A stretch of DNA of 6,649 nt from JAFGRR01 sp964499235 (lineage in GTDB: Bacteria; Planctomycetota; Phycisphaerae; UBA1845; Fen-1342): the NCBI GenBank assembly GCA_964499235.1, contig CAZCKC010000166.1, positions 1 to 6,649 of the forward strand, written 5' to 3'. Shown one piece after another: positions 1 through 5,315 of this stretch. Position numbers and translations under genes: made by a program. The notes under the pieces are model-generated. The model was not told where the DNA came from. It searched no databases and saw only the letters and a list, made by a program, of their open reading frames with translations. How positions within the stretch are numbered: position 1 is the stretch's first letter; each line of letters starts with the position of its first letter.

Positions 1-777
1 CTCAACCTCATCAGCGGCGACATCCGCGACCGCGAGGTCGTCCGCGCCGCCGTCCAAGACACCGACGTCGTCTTCCACCTCGCCGCCATCGTCGGCTACC
101 CGGCCTGCGCCGCCGACCCCGCCCAGGCCGTCAGCACCAACGTCGACGGCACCCGCAACCTCGTCGAGGCCCTCACCGATCAGAAGCTCCTCTTCGCCTC
201 TACCGGCTCCACCTACGGCAAGGTCGAAGGCCGCTGCACCGAGGAAACCCCCATCGACCCCCTGACCCTCTACGGCTCCACCAAGTGGCAGGCCGAGCGG
301 ATGGTCACCGGCCGCGGCGGGGTCGCCCTGCGCTTCGCCACCGTCTTCGGTGTCAGCCCGCGGCTGCGCCTCGACCTGCTGGTCAACGACTTCGTCCACC
401 AGGCGCTGCACAACAAGCAGATCGTCATGTACGAAGGCCACTTCCGCCGCACCTTCCTGCACGCCCGCGACGCCGCCCGCAGCTTCGTCTTCGCCCTCGA
501 CCACTACGACAAGATGCTCGGCAGCGCCTTCAACGTCGGCACCAACGAGATGAACTACACCAAGCGCGGCGTCGCGGAAGAAATCGCCAAGCAGGTCGAT
601 TTCTACCTCCACGAAGCCGACGTCGGCCAGGACGCCGACCAGCGCGACTACGAGGTCTGCTACGACAAGATCCACCGCCTCGGCTACACCACCACCGTCA
701 ACCTCGCCCAGGGCGTCGCCGAGCTCGTCAAGATCCTCCGCCACCTCCGCCTCACCAACGAGTGGAGAAACTGCTGA
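1..777 (+). CDS. NAD-dependent epimerase/dehydratase (extended SDR), 5'-truncated by window
   Basis: The frame is open from base 1 to the TGA at 775-777 and shows 258 residues of a cytoplasmic nucleotide-sugar epimerase/dehydratase. The N-terminal Rossmann glycine motif lies before the window, probably about 50-60 residues away given the usual ~310-residue family length. Visible extended-SDR landmarks, numbered from the first in-window residue, are HLAAIVGYPAC (26-36), which follows the NAD-binding core, the ASTGS strand with the catalytic Ser/Thr (66-70), and the catalytic YGSTK (Tyr91, Lys95). Next come RFATVFGVSPR and FRRTFLHARDAA, the substrate-side region with the typical Arg and the 'H-x-x-D' segment. 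The NVGTNEMNYTK stretch matches the NVG motif near the end of this fold. The substrate cannot be named from sequence: this subgroup is usually annotated only as NAD-dependent epimerase. It overlaps the next SDR gene by one base (TGATG), so the two are probably translationally coupled and belong to a surface-polysaccharide cluster to the left. Confidence 0.88.
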   Translation, partial: LNLISGDIRDREVVRAAVQDTDVVFHLAAIVGYPACAADPAQAVSTNVDGTRNLVEALTDQKLLFASTGSTYGKVEGRCTEETPIDPLTLYGSTKWQAERMVTGRGGVALRFATVFGVSPRLRLDLLVNDFVHQALHNKQIVMYEGHFRRTFLHARDAARSFVFALDHYDKMLGSAFNVGTNEMNYTKRGVAEEIAKQVDFYLHEADVGQDADQRDYEVCYDKIHRLGYTTTVNLAQGVAELVKILRHLRLTNEWRNC

Positions 778-1724
778 TGCACGTCCTGATCACCGGCGGC
801 GCCGGCTTCCTCGGCCGCCACATCGTCGCCGCCGCCCGCCAGGCCGGCCACCACGTCAGCGCCCCCCGCTCCACCCACCTCAACCTCAGCAGTGGCGAGG
901 GCGTCCGCGGCACCATGTACCAGCTCCAGGAAGAACACGGCCCGGTCGACGTGCTGATCCACTCGGCCGCCTACTACGGCGGCATCGGCATCAATCAGGC
1001 CGAGCCCGCGACGATCTTCGCCCGCAACGCCCAGATGGCCATCAACGCCTTCGAGCTCGCCCGCGAGTACGAGATCCCCAAGATCCTGCCGATCGGCTCG
1101 GCCTGCGCGTACCCTGGCTACCTCGAGGGCGACCTTGTCGAGTCCGAGTTCTGGAACGGCCCACTGCACGCCTCCGTCGCCGCCTACGGCTTCTCCAAGA
1201 AAATGCAGCTCGTCGCCCAGCACGCCTACCACCAGCAGCACGGACTCGCCTCGAATCACCTGATCCTGACCAACCTCTACGGCCCCCACGACGTCTTCAC
1301 CGAGTACCGCTCACACGTCGTCAGCGCTCTGGTCAAGAAGTTCGCCGACGCGCAGGAAACCGGCGCCACCGTCACCCTCTGGGGCGATGGCTCACCAATC
1401 CGCGAGTTCCTCTACGTCGAAGATGCGGCCGAAGCGATCGTCCGCGCCATCCCCCTCGACCACGACCCCGAGCCGATCAACATCGGCACCGGCGTCGGCA
1501 CGTCGATCCGCGAACTCGCCGAGCTGATCGCCGCCAAGGTCGGCTACGACCGCGCCATCGATTGGGACCCCACCAAGCCCAACGGCGCCGAACGCAAGGT
1601 CCTCGACATCACCCGCCTCAAGCAAACGCTCAACTGGACCCCGCCGACCGACCTCGCCACCGGCCTCACCCAAACCATCGACTGGTACCTCACCAACAAA
1701 CCCGAAGCCGACCTCCGCCAGTAA
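777..1724 (+). CDS. fcl: GDP-L-fucose synthase-like epimerase/reductase (Fcl/WcaG family)
   Basis: This encodes 315 residues, close to the 321 of E. coli Fcl. That cytoplasmic enzyme converts GDP-4-keto-6-deoxymannose to GDP-L-fucose by 3,5-epimerisation and NADPH-dependent reduction. The Rossmann motif GGAGFLG lies at residues 7-13. Fcl active-site positions appear conserved: Ser108 and Cys110 in GSACAYP, Tyr137 and Lys141 in YGFSK, and His171 in NLYGPHD. The C-terminal half also follows Fcl closely, with SHVVSALVKKF, WGDGSPIREFLYVEDAA, NIGTGVGTSIREL and KVLDITRLKQ. The ATG at 777 was chosen because MHVLITGG is a normal family start and a TGGAG ribosome site (763-767) lies 9 bases upstream; the frame is also open further upstream but overlaps the previous gene. 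No GDP-mannose 4,6-dehydratase, the usual partner, is in the window. A related GDP-sugar such as a GDP-6-deoxyheptose is therefore possible as substrate. Family assignment is firm; the exact substrate is inferred. Confidence 0.87.
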   Translation: MHVLITGGAGFLGRHIVAAARQAGHHVSAPRSTHLNLSSGEGVRGTMYQLQEEHGPVDVLIHSAAYYGGIGINQAEPATIFARNAQMAINAFELAREYEIPKILPIGSACAYPGYLEGDLVESEFWNGPLHASVAAYGFSKKMQLVAQHAYHQQHGLASNHLILTNLYGPHDVFTEYRSHVVSALVKKFADAQETGATVTLWGDGSPIREFLYVEDAAEAIVRAIPLDHDPEPINIGTGVGTSIRELAELIAAKVGYDRAIDWDPTKPNGAERKVLDITRLKQTLNWTPPTDLATGLTQTIDWYLTNKPEADLRQ

Positions 1725-1756
1725 CCCCAACCGCGCCGGGTGCCCCAGGGCTGTGC

Positions 1757-1775
1757 CACGGCTGTGTCAGCCGTG
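1757..1775. repeat. Perfect 8-bp hairpin in convergent intergenic region
   Basis: CACGGCTG (1757-1764) and CAGCCGTG (1768-1775) are perfect inverted repeats around a TGT loop, 33 bases after the fcl stop codon. There is no T-tract on the plus side, so a classical intrinsic terminator is not supported. From memory, hairpins with this kind of CACGGCTG wording recur between genes in some planctomycetes, so this may be one copy of a dispersed palindromic repeat. One copy alone cannot prove that. Confidence 0.5.
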
Positions 1776-1825
1776 CTCGCGCATGCCCACAACCAACCAG
1801 CAACACCCGAACGCCAAGCCAATTC

Positions 1826-1851
1826 AAAAAACCCCGTGCGTCGAAAACGCA
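1826..1851 (-). terminator. Candidate intrinsic terminator for the dockerin protease gene
   Basis: Read on the minus strand, TGCGT and ACGCA (1851-1847 and 1841-1837) form a 5-bp stem around a TTTCG loop. A CG pair beyond a two-base bulge can extend it. After a short G-run come six Ts (1831-1826). It lies about 65 bases beyond the protease stop codon. The stem is short and the spacing to the T-run is slightly long, so the call is tentative. Confidence 0.35.
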
Positions 1852-1856
1852 AACGA

Positions 1857-1897
1857 CCACGCCAGCCCTAGAGCCAGCGTGGCCGTCTGCTTGACGG
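1857..1897. repeat. Two adjacent small inverted repeats after the protease gene
   Basis: CCACGC (1857-1862) pairs with GCGTGG (1877-1882) across a 14-base loop centred on CTAG. Immediately next, CCGTC (1883-1887) pairs with GACGG (1893-1897) across a 5-base loop. Both lie just beyond the stop codon of the minus-strand protease gene and before its candidate terminator, so they would be in its 3' untranslated region. They may protect the transcript end or be part of a dispersed repeat; neither role is proved. Confidence 0.35.
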
Positions 1898-1916
1898 AGA
1901 AACTCTCGGCTGCTTG

Positions 1917-3602
1917 TTACGACCCGACCAACAGCTCGACAAACGGATCAATATCAAAGAAGTTGATCGCGCCGTCACCGTTCATGTCCCCCAGCTCGAC
2001 GAAGCAATCGAACTGCGCGTCGAATGCCGTCCGATCCACGAGCGCCAGCACAAATGGGTCGATGTCAAAGAAGTTGACGGTTCCGTCACAGTTCAGGTCG
2101 CCGAGCACCGCGTTGTCGCCGTCCAGCGTCAGCGTGTGAAACGCGTCCTGCGTATTGCCGCGCCAGTACTCCAGGTTGAAGTCCGTCACCTCGACAAAGC
2201 GGTACCAGATCTGCCCCTGGTGCTCGACCCGCAGCACCATCAACCCGTTCGCGATCCCGTACGTGTGCCGAATCTGCGGCTCATACCCGGTGCTCGTCCG
2301 CGTGAACGGGTTTCGGCCCATGTTGATCCAGCCGTCGTTGTCCGTCACGAACTCGAGGTCGTACGTGTCGTCGATCGTCTTGCCATACCAGCTCGCGCCG
2401 CCCTCCGATTGGTACACGCGCACGTTCGCGCCCTGCCGCGGCTGGCCGTTCTGGTCGACCATCTGGAAGTGGTTGTTCTCCGGCAGCTCCTGCAGGAACT
2501 CCCCGATGTTGCACGGCGCGTTCATGTTCCCGCACCGCGCCCGCTCACCCGCGATCCGGTTCAGCGCCCCGGCCTCGTACGGCGACCAGTTGAACCCCCA
2601 CGGCCCGGTCATGATCCCGCCGGACTGGTTGTAGTAGAGCACCTCGCCGAACGCGAGGTAGGGCATGTAGTGGCTGCCGCCGACGTAGGTGTCGCCTTCC
2701 CAGATCTGCACCGAGTCATGCCCGCCGTTGTGTGCCGTGTTATGCACGTCAAAGCCGTAGCAGTCGATCAGGTAGCGGGCATGCCCCAACTCGTGGATCA
2801 GCGACTTCTCGAAATAAAACGGGTTGTTCTCATCGACGTTTCGCCGATCCTTGTAAAAGCTGCCGTCCAGCAGCGTCTCCGAGAACCCCCACATCAAGTC
2901 GACTGTCTTGTCGTTGCGGTCAGGGTTGTTGCTGGGCAGGCCGCCGTTCAGCGGCAACGCGCCGTCCGGCACCACCACCACCTTGCCCAGCCGCACGCGG
3001 TCCTCCACGCCGTTCGGCGTCACGTCGTAGATCGCCGTCGCATTCTCCTCGTTCCACCGCGCCACGTGCCGCTGCGCCCAGTCCTCCCACGACACCGACC
3101 CGACGCCCAGCCCGCGCTGGAAGCGGTTGAACCACGTGTACACCGACTCCTCGACCCAAAAGCCCATGATCAACGCGTCGGTCCGAATCAAAACCGCGTT
3201 GTTCACCTCGCTCAGCGGCTCCGCCACCACGTCGTCCGGATCCAGCACCAGCTCGAGCTCGTGCGGGCCGTCCTGCCACTCCCACTGCCACGTCACATCG
3301 CGATAGCTGTCCGGCTCGAACCCCGTGATCGTCCCGCTGTCCACCACCGCCCCGTTCAGCCGCCACTCGTAATCGACGTCCAGCGGCGGCTGGTCCGACA
3401 GGTCCCAGTACCGCACGTGCCCGGTGAACGTCACCACGTCACCCGGCGCCGGCGCGTTCTTCGGCGCGTCGTAGTCGTAGTGCGGCGTCCGCTCGATCCA
3501 CAACACGTTCAGATCGGTAATGCTGCTCGCCAACGCCAGCGGCGCCGCCGCCATCAAGAAGGCCGCCACCACCGCGCGACCCAACCGGGGGTTGAACATC
3601 AT
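1917..3602 (-). CDS. Secreted zinc-metalloprotease-like protein with CARDB-like domain and C-terminal dockerin repeats
   Basis: This encodes 561 residues from the ATG at 3602 to the TAA at 1917-1919. I recognise domains but not a named protein. Residues 1-25 form a signal peptide (Arg near the N-terminus, AVVAAFLMAAAPLA core, ALA before the likely cut). Residues ~29-144 resemble a CARDB/Ig-like beta domain (ITDLNV start, GPHELELVLDPDD, EVNNA end). A protease core follows: HELGH at 270-274 supplies two zinc-ligand histidines and the catalytic Glu, Asp280 stands where metzincins carry the third ligand, and GGIMTG (328-333) looks like the Met-turn. Residues ~377-430 (VDQNGQPRQGANVRVY, TDNDGWINMG) resemble a carboxypeptidase-regulatory-like beta-sandwich. 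Two dockerin-type calcium repeats end the protein (501-521, 538-558). The start is fixed by CAGGAG five bases upstream and by the signal peptide beginning there. The protein is presumably exported and surface-attached or complexed; its substrate is unknown. It could be catalytically inactive. Confidence 0.85.
   Translation of the reverse strand: MMFNPRLGRAVVAAFLMAAAPLALASSITDLNVLWIERTPHYDYDAPKNAPAPGDVVTFTGHVRYWDLSDQPPLDVDYEWRLNGAVVDSGTITGFEPDSYRDVTWQWEWQDGPHELELVLDPDDVVAEPLSEVNNAVLIRTDALIMGFWVEESVYTWFNRFQRGLGVGSVSWEDWAQRHVARWNEENATAIYDVTPNGVEDRVRLGKVVVVPDGALPLNGGLPSNNPDRNDKTVDLMWGFSETLLDGSFYKDRRNVDENNPFYFEKSLIHELGHARYLIDCYGFDVHNTAHNGGHDSVQIWEGDTYVGGSHYMPYLAFGEVLYYNQSGGIMTGPWGFNWSPYEAGALNRIAGERARCGNMNAPCNIGEFLQELPENNHFQMVDQNGQPRQGANVRVYQSEGGASWYGKTIDDTYDLEFVTDNDGWINMGRNPFTRTSTGYEPQIRHTYGIANGLMVLRVEHQGQIWYRFVEVTDFNLEYWRGNTQDAFHTLTLDGDNAVLGDLNCDGTVNFFDIDPFVLALVDRTAFDAQFDCFVELGDMNGDGAINFFDIDPFVELLVGS
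1929..2102 (-). other. Dockerin-type calcium-binding repeat pair (protein domain)
   Basis: The repeats are encoded at 2102-2040 (starting GDLNCDGTVNFFDID) and 1991-1929 (starting GDMNGDGAINFFDID). Each carries the EF-hand-like loop D-x-N-x-D-G-x-x-N-x-x-D followed by DPFV and a hydrophobic tail. The first repeat has Cys505 and the 16-residue linker has Cys533, which could form a disulfide in the exported protein. The DNA of the two copies is clearly similar, indicating an internal duplication. Dockerins classically bind cohesins; no cohesin is encoded in the window. Confidence 0.85.
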
Positions 3603-3607
3603 TCGAA

Positions 3608-3613
3608 CTCCTG
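3608..3613 (-). promoter_or_regulatory. Ribosome binding site deciding the protease start
   Basis: CAGGAG on the minus strand lies five bases before the ATG at 3602 and eight before the adjacent second ATG at 3599. It selects this start over one at 3740, which would add 46 residues unlike a signal peptide. Confidence 0.7.
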
Positions 3614-3643
3614 AAAAAACCATCATTTCACCCGCCACGCCTG

Positions 3644-3652
3644 ATGATAGCA
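3644..3652 (-). promoter_or_regulatory. Candidate extended -10 promoter for the protease gene
   Basis: The minus strand reads TGC-TATCAT (3652-3644): a TATAAT-like -10 with five of six matches plus the TGn extension. It would start transcription near 3637, giving a leader of about 35 bases before the start codon. No good -35 is visible at 16-18 bases, which extended -10 promoters can tolerate. Planctomycete promoter rules are poorly known, so this is a pattern match only. Confidence 0.35.
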
Positions 3653-3691
3653 CAACCGAGGGAAAGCACCTAGGAACGCCGCGCCAACACC

Positions 3692-3712
3692 CCGCGATCG
3701 CCTTTATCGCGG
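3692..3712. promoter_or_regulatory. 7-bp inverted repeat in divergent intergenic region, possible operator
   Basis: CCGCGAT (3692-3698) and ATCGCGG (3706-3712) are perfect inverted repeats separated by 7 bases. They lie upstream of the candidate promoters for both divergent transcripts. Two half-sites of this size and spacing suit a dimeric regulator, but a hairpin is equally possible. No regulator gene is present to pair with it. Confidence 0.35.
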
Positions 3713-3813
3713 TTTGAAATAAGGTATTATCGGACAACAAGTTAGCTTGGTTTTCGCAAGCCGACGCCCACCGCTCGGCCGTGGTGGCCTCCGGCGCCGG
3801 ACGCCGGCGGCGG

Positions 3814-3841
3814 TGGTCATGCCCCGCACTTGCCCTATACT
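3814..3841 (+). promoter_or_regulatory. Candidate sigma70-like promoter for pgsA-pgpA-uppP
   Basis: TGGTCA (3814-3819, four of six matches to TTGACA) is followed by a 16-base spacer and TATACT (3836-3841, five of six matches to TATAAT). Transcription would begin near 3848, giving about 44 bases of leader before the GTG at 3892. If real, it excludes the upstream in-frame GTG at 3781 as a start, because that codon would not be in the transcript. Confidence 0.4.
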
Positions 3842-3891
3842 ACGCCGCGCGGTCAACCCGACCCCCGTCTCAGGACAAGGGCCAGCGCCCC

Positions 3892-4587
3892 GTGCGGATC
3901 AACCTGCCCAACCAGATCACGCTCCTGCGGCTCGCCCTCGCCTTGGCGTTCTTCTTCGTGCTGGGCTTCTTCTCCGCCGACCGCTTCGCCGAGACCAGCT
4001 GGCTGCTCGTCGTCGGGTTCTGGCTCTTCCTCGTCGCCGTCGTCACCGACATCATCGACGGGGCCCTCGCCCGCGCCCTCAAACAGGTCACCAGCTTCGG
4101 CCGCATCATCGATCCTATCGTCGACAAGGTCATCATCTGCGGCGCGTTCGTCATGTTCGCCGGCACCGGCTTCTACAGCCCCGAGCACGGCCGCAGCCTC
4201 GTCCACGTCGCCCCCTGGATGGCGATCCTCATCCTGACGCGCGAGCTGGCCGTGTCCGCCATCCGGGCCTACGCCGAATCACAGGGCGTCGACTTCTCGG
4301 CCGACTGGGCGGGCAAGATCAAGATGCTGGTGCAGTCGGTCACCGTTTGCTTCATTCTGGGCTCGTTCGGCTACGAGCAGTTCCACCAGCTCCAGCCAAT
4401 CGCCCACCTGCTCGTCTGGGTCACCGTCATCGTGACGGCCGCCTCGATCGTGACCTACGTCCGCCGCGGCTGGCAGTACCTCTTCTCCCCCGCAGCGCTC
4501 ACGGGTCGATCCGGCGGCAACGCGGCAAACAACGCCAACTCGCCGCAGCCGGCCGCACCCCCGCAGCCGGCAAAGGACGCCCGATGA
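3892..4587 (+). CDS. pgsA: CDP-diacylglycerol-glycerol-3-phosphate 3-phosphatidyltransferase (PGP synthase)
   Basis: This membrane enzyme makes phosphatidylglycerophosphate and releases CMP, the committed step to phosphatidylglycerol. From the GTG at 3892 it has 231 residues, somewhat longer than the usual 180-200. The CDP-alcohol phosphotransferase signature D(x)2DG(x)2AR(x)8G(x)3D(x)3D is complete: Asp53, Asp56, Gly57, Ala60, Arg61, Gly70, Asp74 and Asp78. The opening RINLPNQITLLRL and the internal RELAVSAIRAYAESQGV and GKIKMLVQSV segments are typical of PgsA. There are about six hydrophobic segments (roughly 10-28, 37-52, 78-92, 106-124, 145-160, 168-190). The last ~27 residues are a low-complexity Ala/Pro/Asn/Gln tail that accounts for the extra length. 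The GTG was chosen because the family begins here, with an AAGGG about ten bases upstream. The frame is open back to a GTG at 3781, but those 37 residues are Arg-rich and unlike the family. It is the first gene of the operon, 16 bases before pgpA. Confidence 0.9.
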   Translation: MRINLPNQITLLRLALALAFFFVLGFFSADRFAETSWLLVVGFWLFLVAVVTDIIDGALARALKQVTSFGRIIDPIVDKVIICGAFVMFAGTGFYSPEHGRSLVHVAPWMAILILTRELAVSAIRAYAESQGVDFSADWAGKIKMLVQSVTVCFILGSFGYEQFHQLQPIAHLLVWVTVIVTAASIVTYVRRGWQYLFSPAALTGRSGGNAANNANSPQPAAPPQPAKDAR

Positions 4588-4591
4588 CCCC

Positions 4592-4597
4592 GGGGGA
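4592..4597 (+). promoter_or_regulatory. Ribosome binding site of pgpA
   Basis: GGGGGA sits in the 16-base gap between the pgsA stop and the pgpA ATG, six bases before that ATG. It supports the 4604 start over the ATG at 4584, which overlaps the pgsA stop and is out of frame. Confidence 0.5.
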
Positions 4598-4603
4598 CAG
4601 CCG

Positions 4604-5315
4604 ATGAGCCGATCCGCGCTCGACGGCGTGCGCGTGGCCATGCTGACAGTCGGCGGCAGCGGCTTCGCGCCCGTGGCGTCCGGGACCTGGGGCTCGGCCG
4701 CCGCCCTCGTGCCGTTTACGCTCTACTGGCTGATCCTGGTGCAGTCGGGCGCCCCCGCGCTGGCGATCGAGGTCGGCCTCCTGGCCGGACTCGTCGTCGC
4801 GTGCGTCTTCTCCATCGCCTGGGGCGACTGGGCGATCGNNNNNNNNNNNNNNNNNNNNNNNNNNNNNNNNNNNNNNNNNNNNNNNNNNNNNNNNNNNNNN
4901 NNNNNNNNNNNNNNNNNNNNNNNNNNNNNNNNNNNNNNGACTCGTCGTCGCGTGCGTCTTCTCCATCGCCTGGGGCGACTGGGCGATCGCGCGGTTCGGC
5001 CGCAAGGACCCGGGCCAGTTCGTGCTGGACGAGGCCGCGGGGCAGTATGTCGCGCTGCTGTTCATGCCGTGGTCGTTGAGTGATGATTTATTCACTGTTG
5101 GGGCGGTGCTGTTTACCCAGTTTTTCTGGTTTCGCTTATTTGACGTGCTGAAGCCGCCGCCGGCGCGACAGCTCGAAGCGCTCCCCGCCGGCTGGGGCAT
5201 CCTCGTCGACGACCTGTTCGCGGGCCTGTACGCGAACATCGTCGGGCAGGTGATCTGGCGCGTTTCGCCGCTGGCCGCCTGGCTGGGACTGAGTGTGGGA
5301 GGCGCGCCCGCGTGA
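4604..5315 (+). CDS. pgpA: Phosphatidylglycerophosphatase A, interrupted by a scaffold gap
   Basis: PgpA removes the phosphate from phosphatidylglycerophosphate at the inner membrane, giving phosphatidylglycerol, the step directly after PgsA. As printed, the frame is interrupted by 100 Ns (4839-4938) and continues in another frame. Deleting 151 bases (the Ns plus one 51-bp duplicate) rejoins both halves exactly in frame as 186 residues, close to the usual 160-170. In the rejoined protein, GSGFAPVASGTWGS (18-31) is the N-terminal family motif, DPGQFVLDEAAGQ (85-97) carries the acidic Asp92-Glu93 pair and Gly96, RLFDVLKPPP (127-136) is the next signature, and GILVDDLFAGLYA (148-160) carries the conserved Asp pair 152-153. 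Hydrophobic stretches lie at about 34-48, 54-72, 98-106 and 113-127. The stop codon overlaps the uppP start by four bases. The gene is almost certainly intact in the organism. Confidence 0.88.
4788..4838 (+). repeat. 51-bp direct duplicate, left side of scaffold gap
   Basis: These 51 bases, ending at the last called base before the Ns, are identical to 4939-4989, which begins at the first called base after them. They lie within pgpA (end of the LVVACVFSIAWGDWAI segment). This is what is expected when two contigs sharing an overlap are scaffolded without being merged. Confidence 0.95.
4839..4938. other. Scaffold gap of exactly 100 N
   Basis: Exactly 100 unknown bases, a conventional placeholder length rather than a measured distance. 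The flanking 51-bp duplication implies that the true gap is -51 bases, meaning no sequence is missing. Confidence 0.97.
4939..4989 (+). repeat. 51-bp direct duplicate, right side of scaffold gap
   Basis: Exact copy of 4788-4838, starting at the first base after the Ns and followed directly by the rest of pgpA (ARFGRKDPG onward). It should be collapsed with the left copy. Confidence 0.95.
5297..5302 (+). promoter_or_regulatory. Ribosome binding site of uppP inside the pgpA 3' end
   Basis: GGGAGG lies nine bases before the GTG at 5312, within the last codons of pgpA. It supports the non-ATG start of uppP, whose next in-frame ATG would come after the catalytic motif. Confidence 0.6.

Noticed and set aside
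285..776. Upstream in-frame extension of the Fcl-like gene
   Set aside because: It lies wholly inside the preceding SDR gene in another frame, and its translation is low-complexity Arg/Pro. The Rossmann motif starts right after the ATG at 777.
1914..3614. 566-codon plus-strand open frame opposite the protease gene
   Set aside because: It is an exact antisense shadow of a gene with signal peptide, HExxH and dockerin motifs. Its translation is Arg/Val/His/Pro-rich with no domain, as expected in GC-rich DNA.
3725..3730. TATTAT as the main pgsA promoter -10
   Set aside because: No reasonable -35 sits 16-18 bases upstream, and it would give a leader of about 155 bases. The TGGTCA/TATACT pair at 3814-3841 fits better.
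3603..3740. 46-residue N-terminal extension of the protease to an ATG at 3740
   Set aside because: The extension precedes a clear signal peptide, lacks its own evident ribosome site, and would cover the candidate promoter. The ATG at 3602 has CAGGAG at good spacing.
3781..3891. 37-residue N-terminal extension of PgsA to a GTG at 3781
   Set aside because: The residues are Arg-rich and unlike PgsA, and they overlap the candidate promoter at 3814-3841. The family normally begins at the (M)xINLPNQIT segment.
4788..4989. The 51-bp direct repeat as a target-site duplication or attachment site
   Set aside because: The copies abut the Ns exactly and merge to restore an intact pgpA frame, which fits an assembly overlap rather than an insertion.
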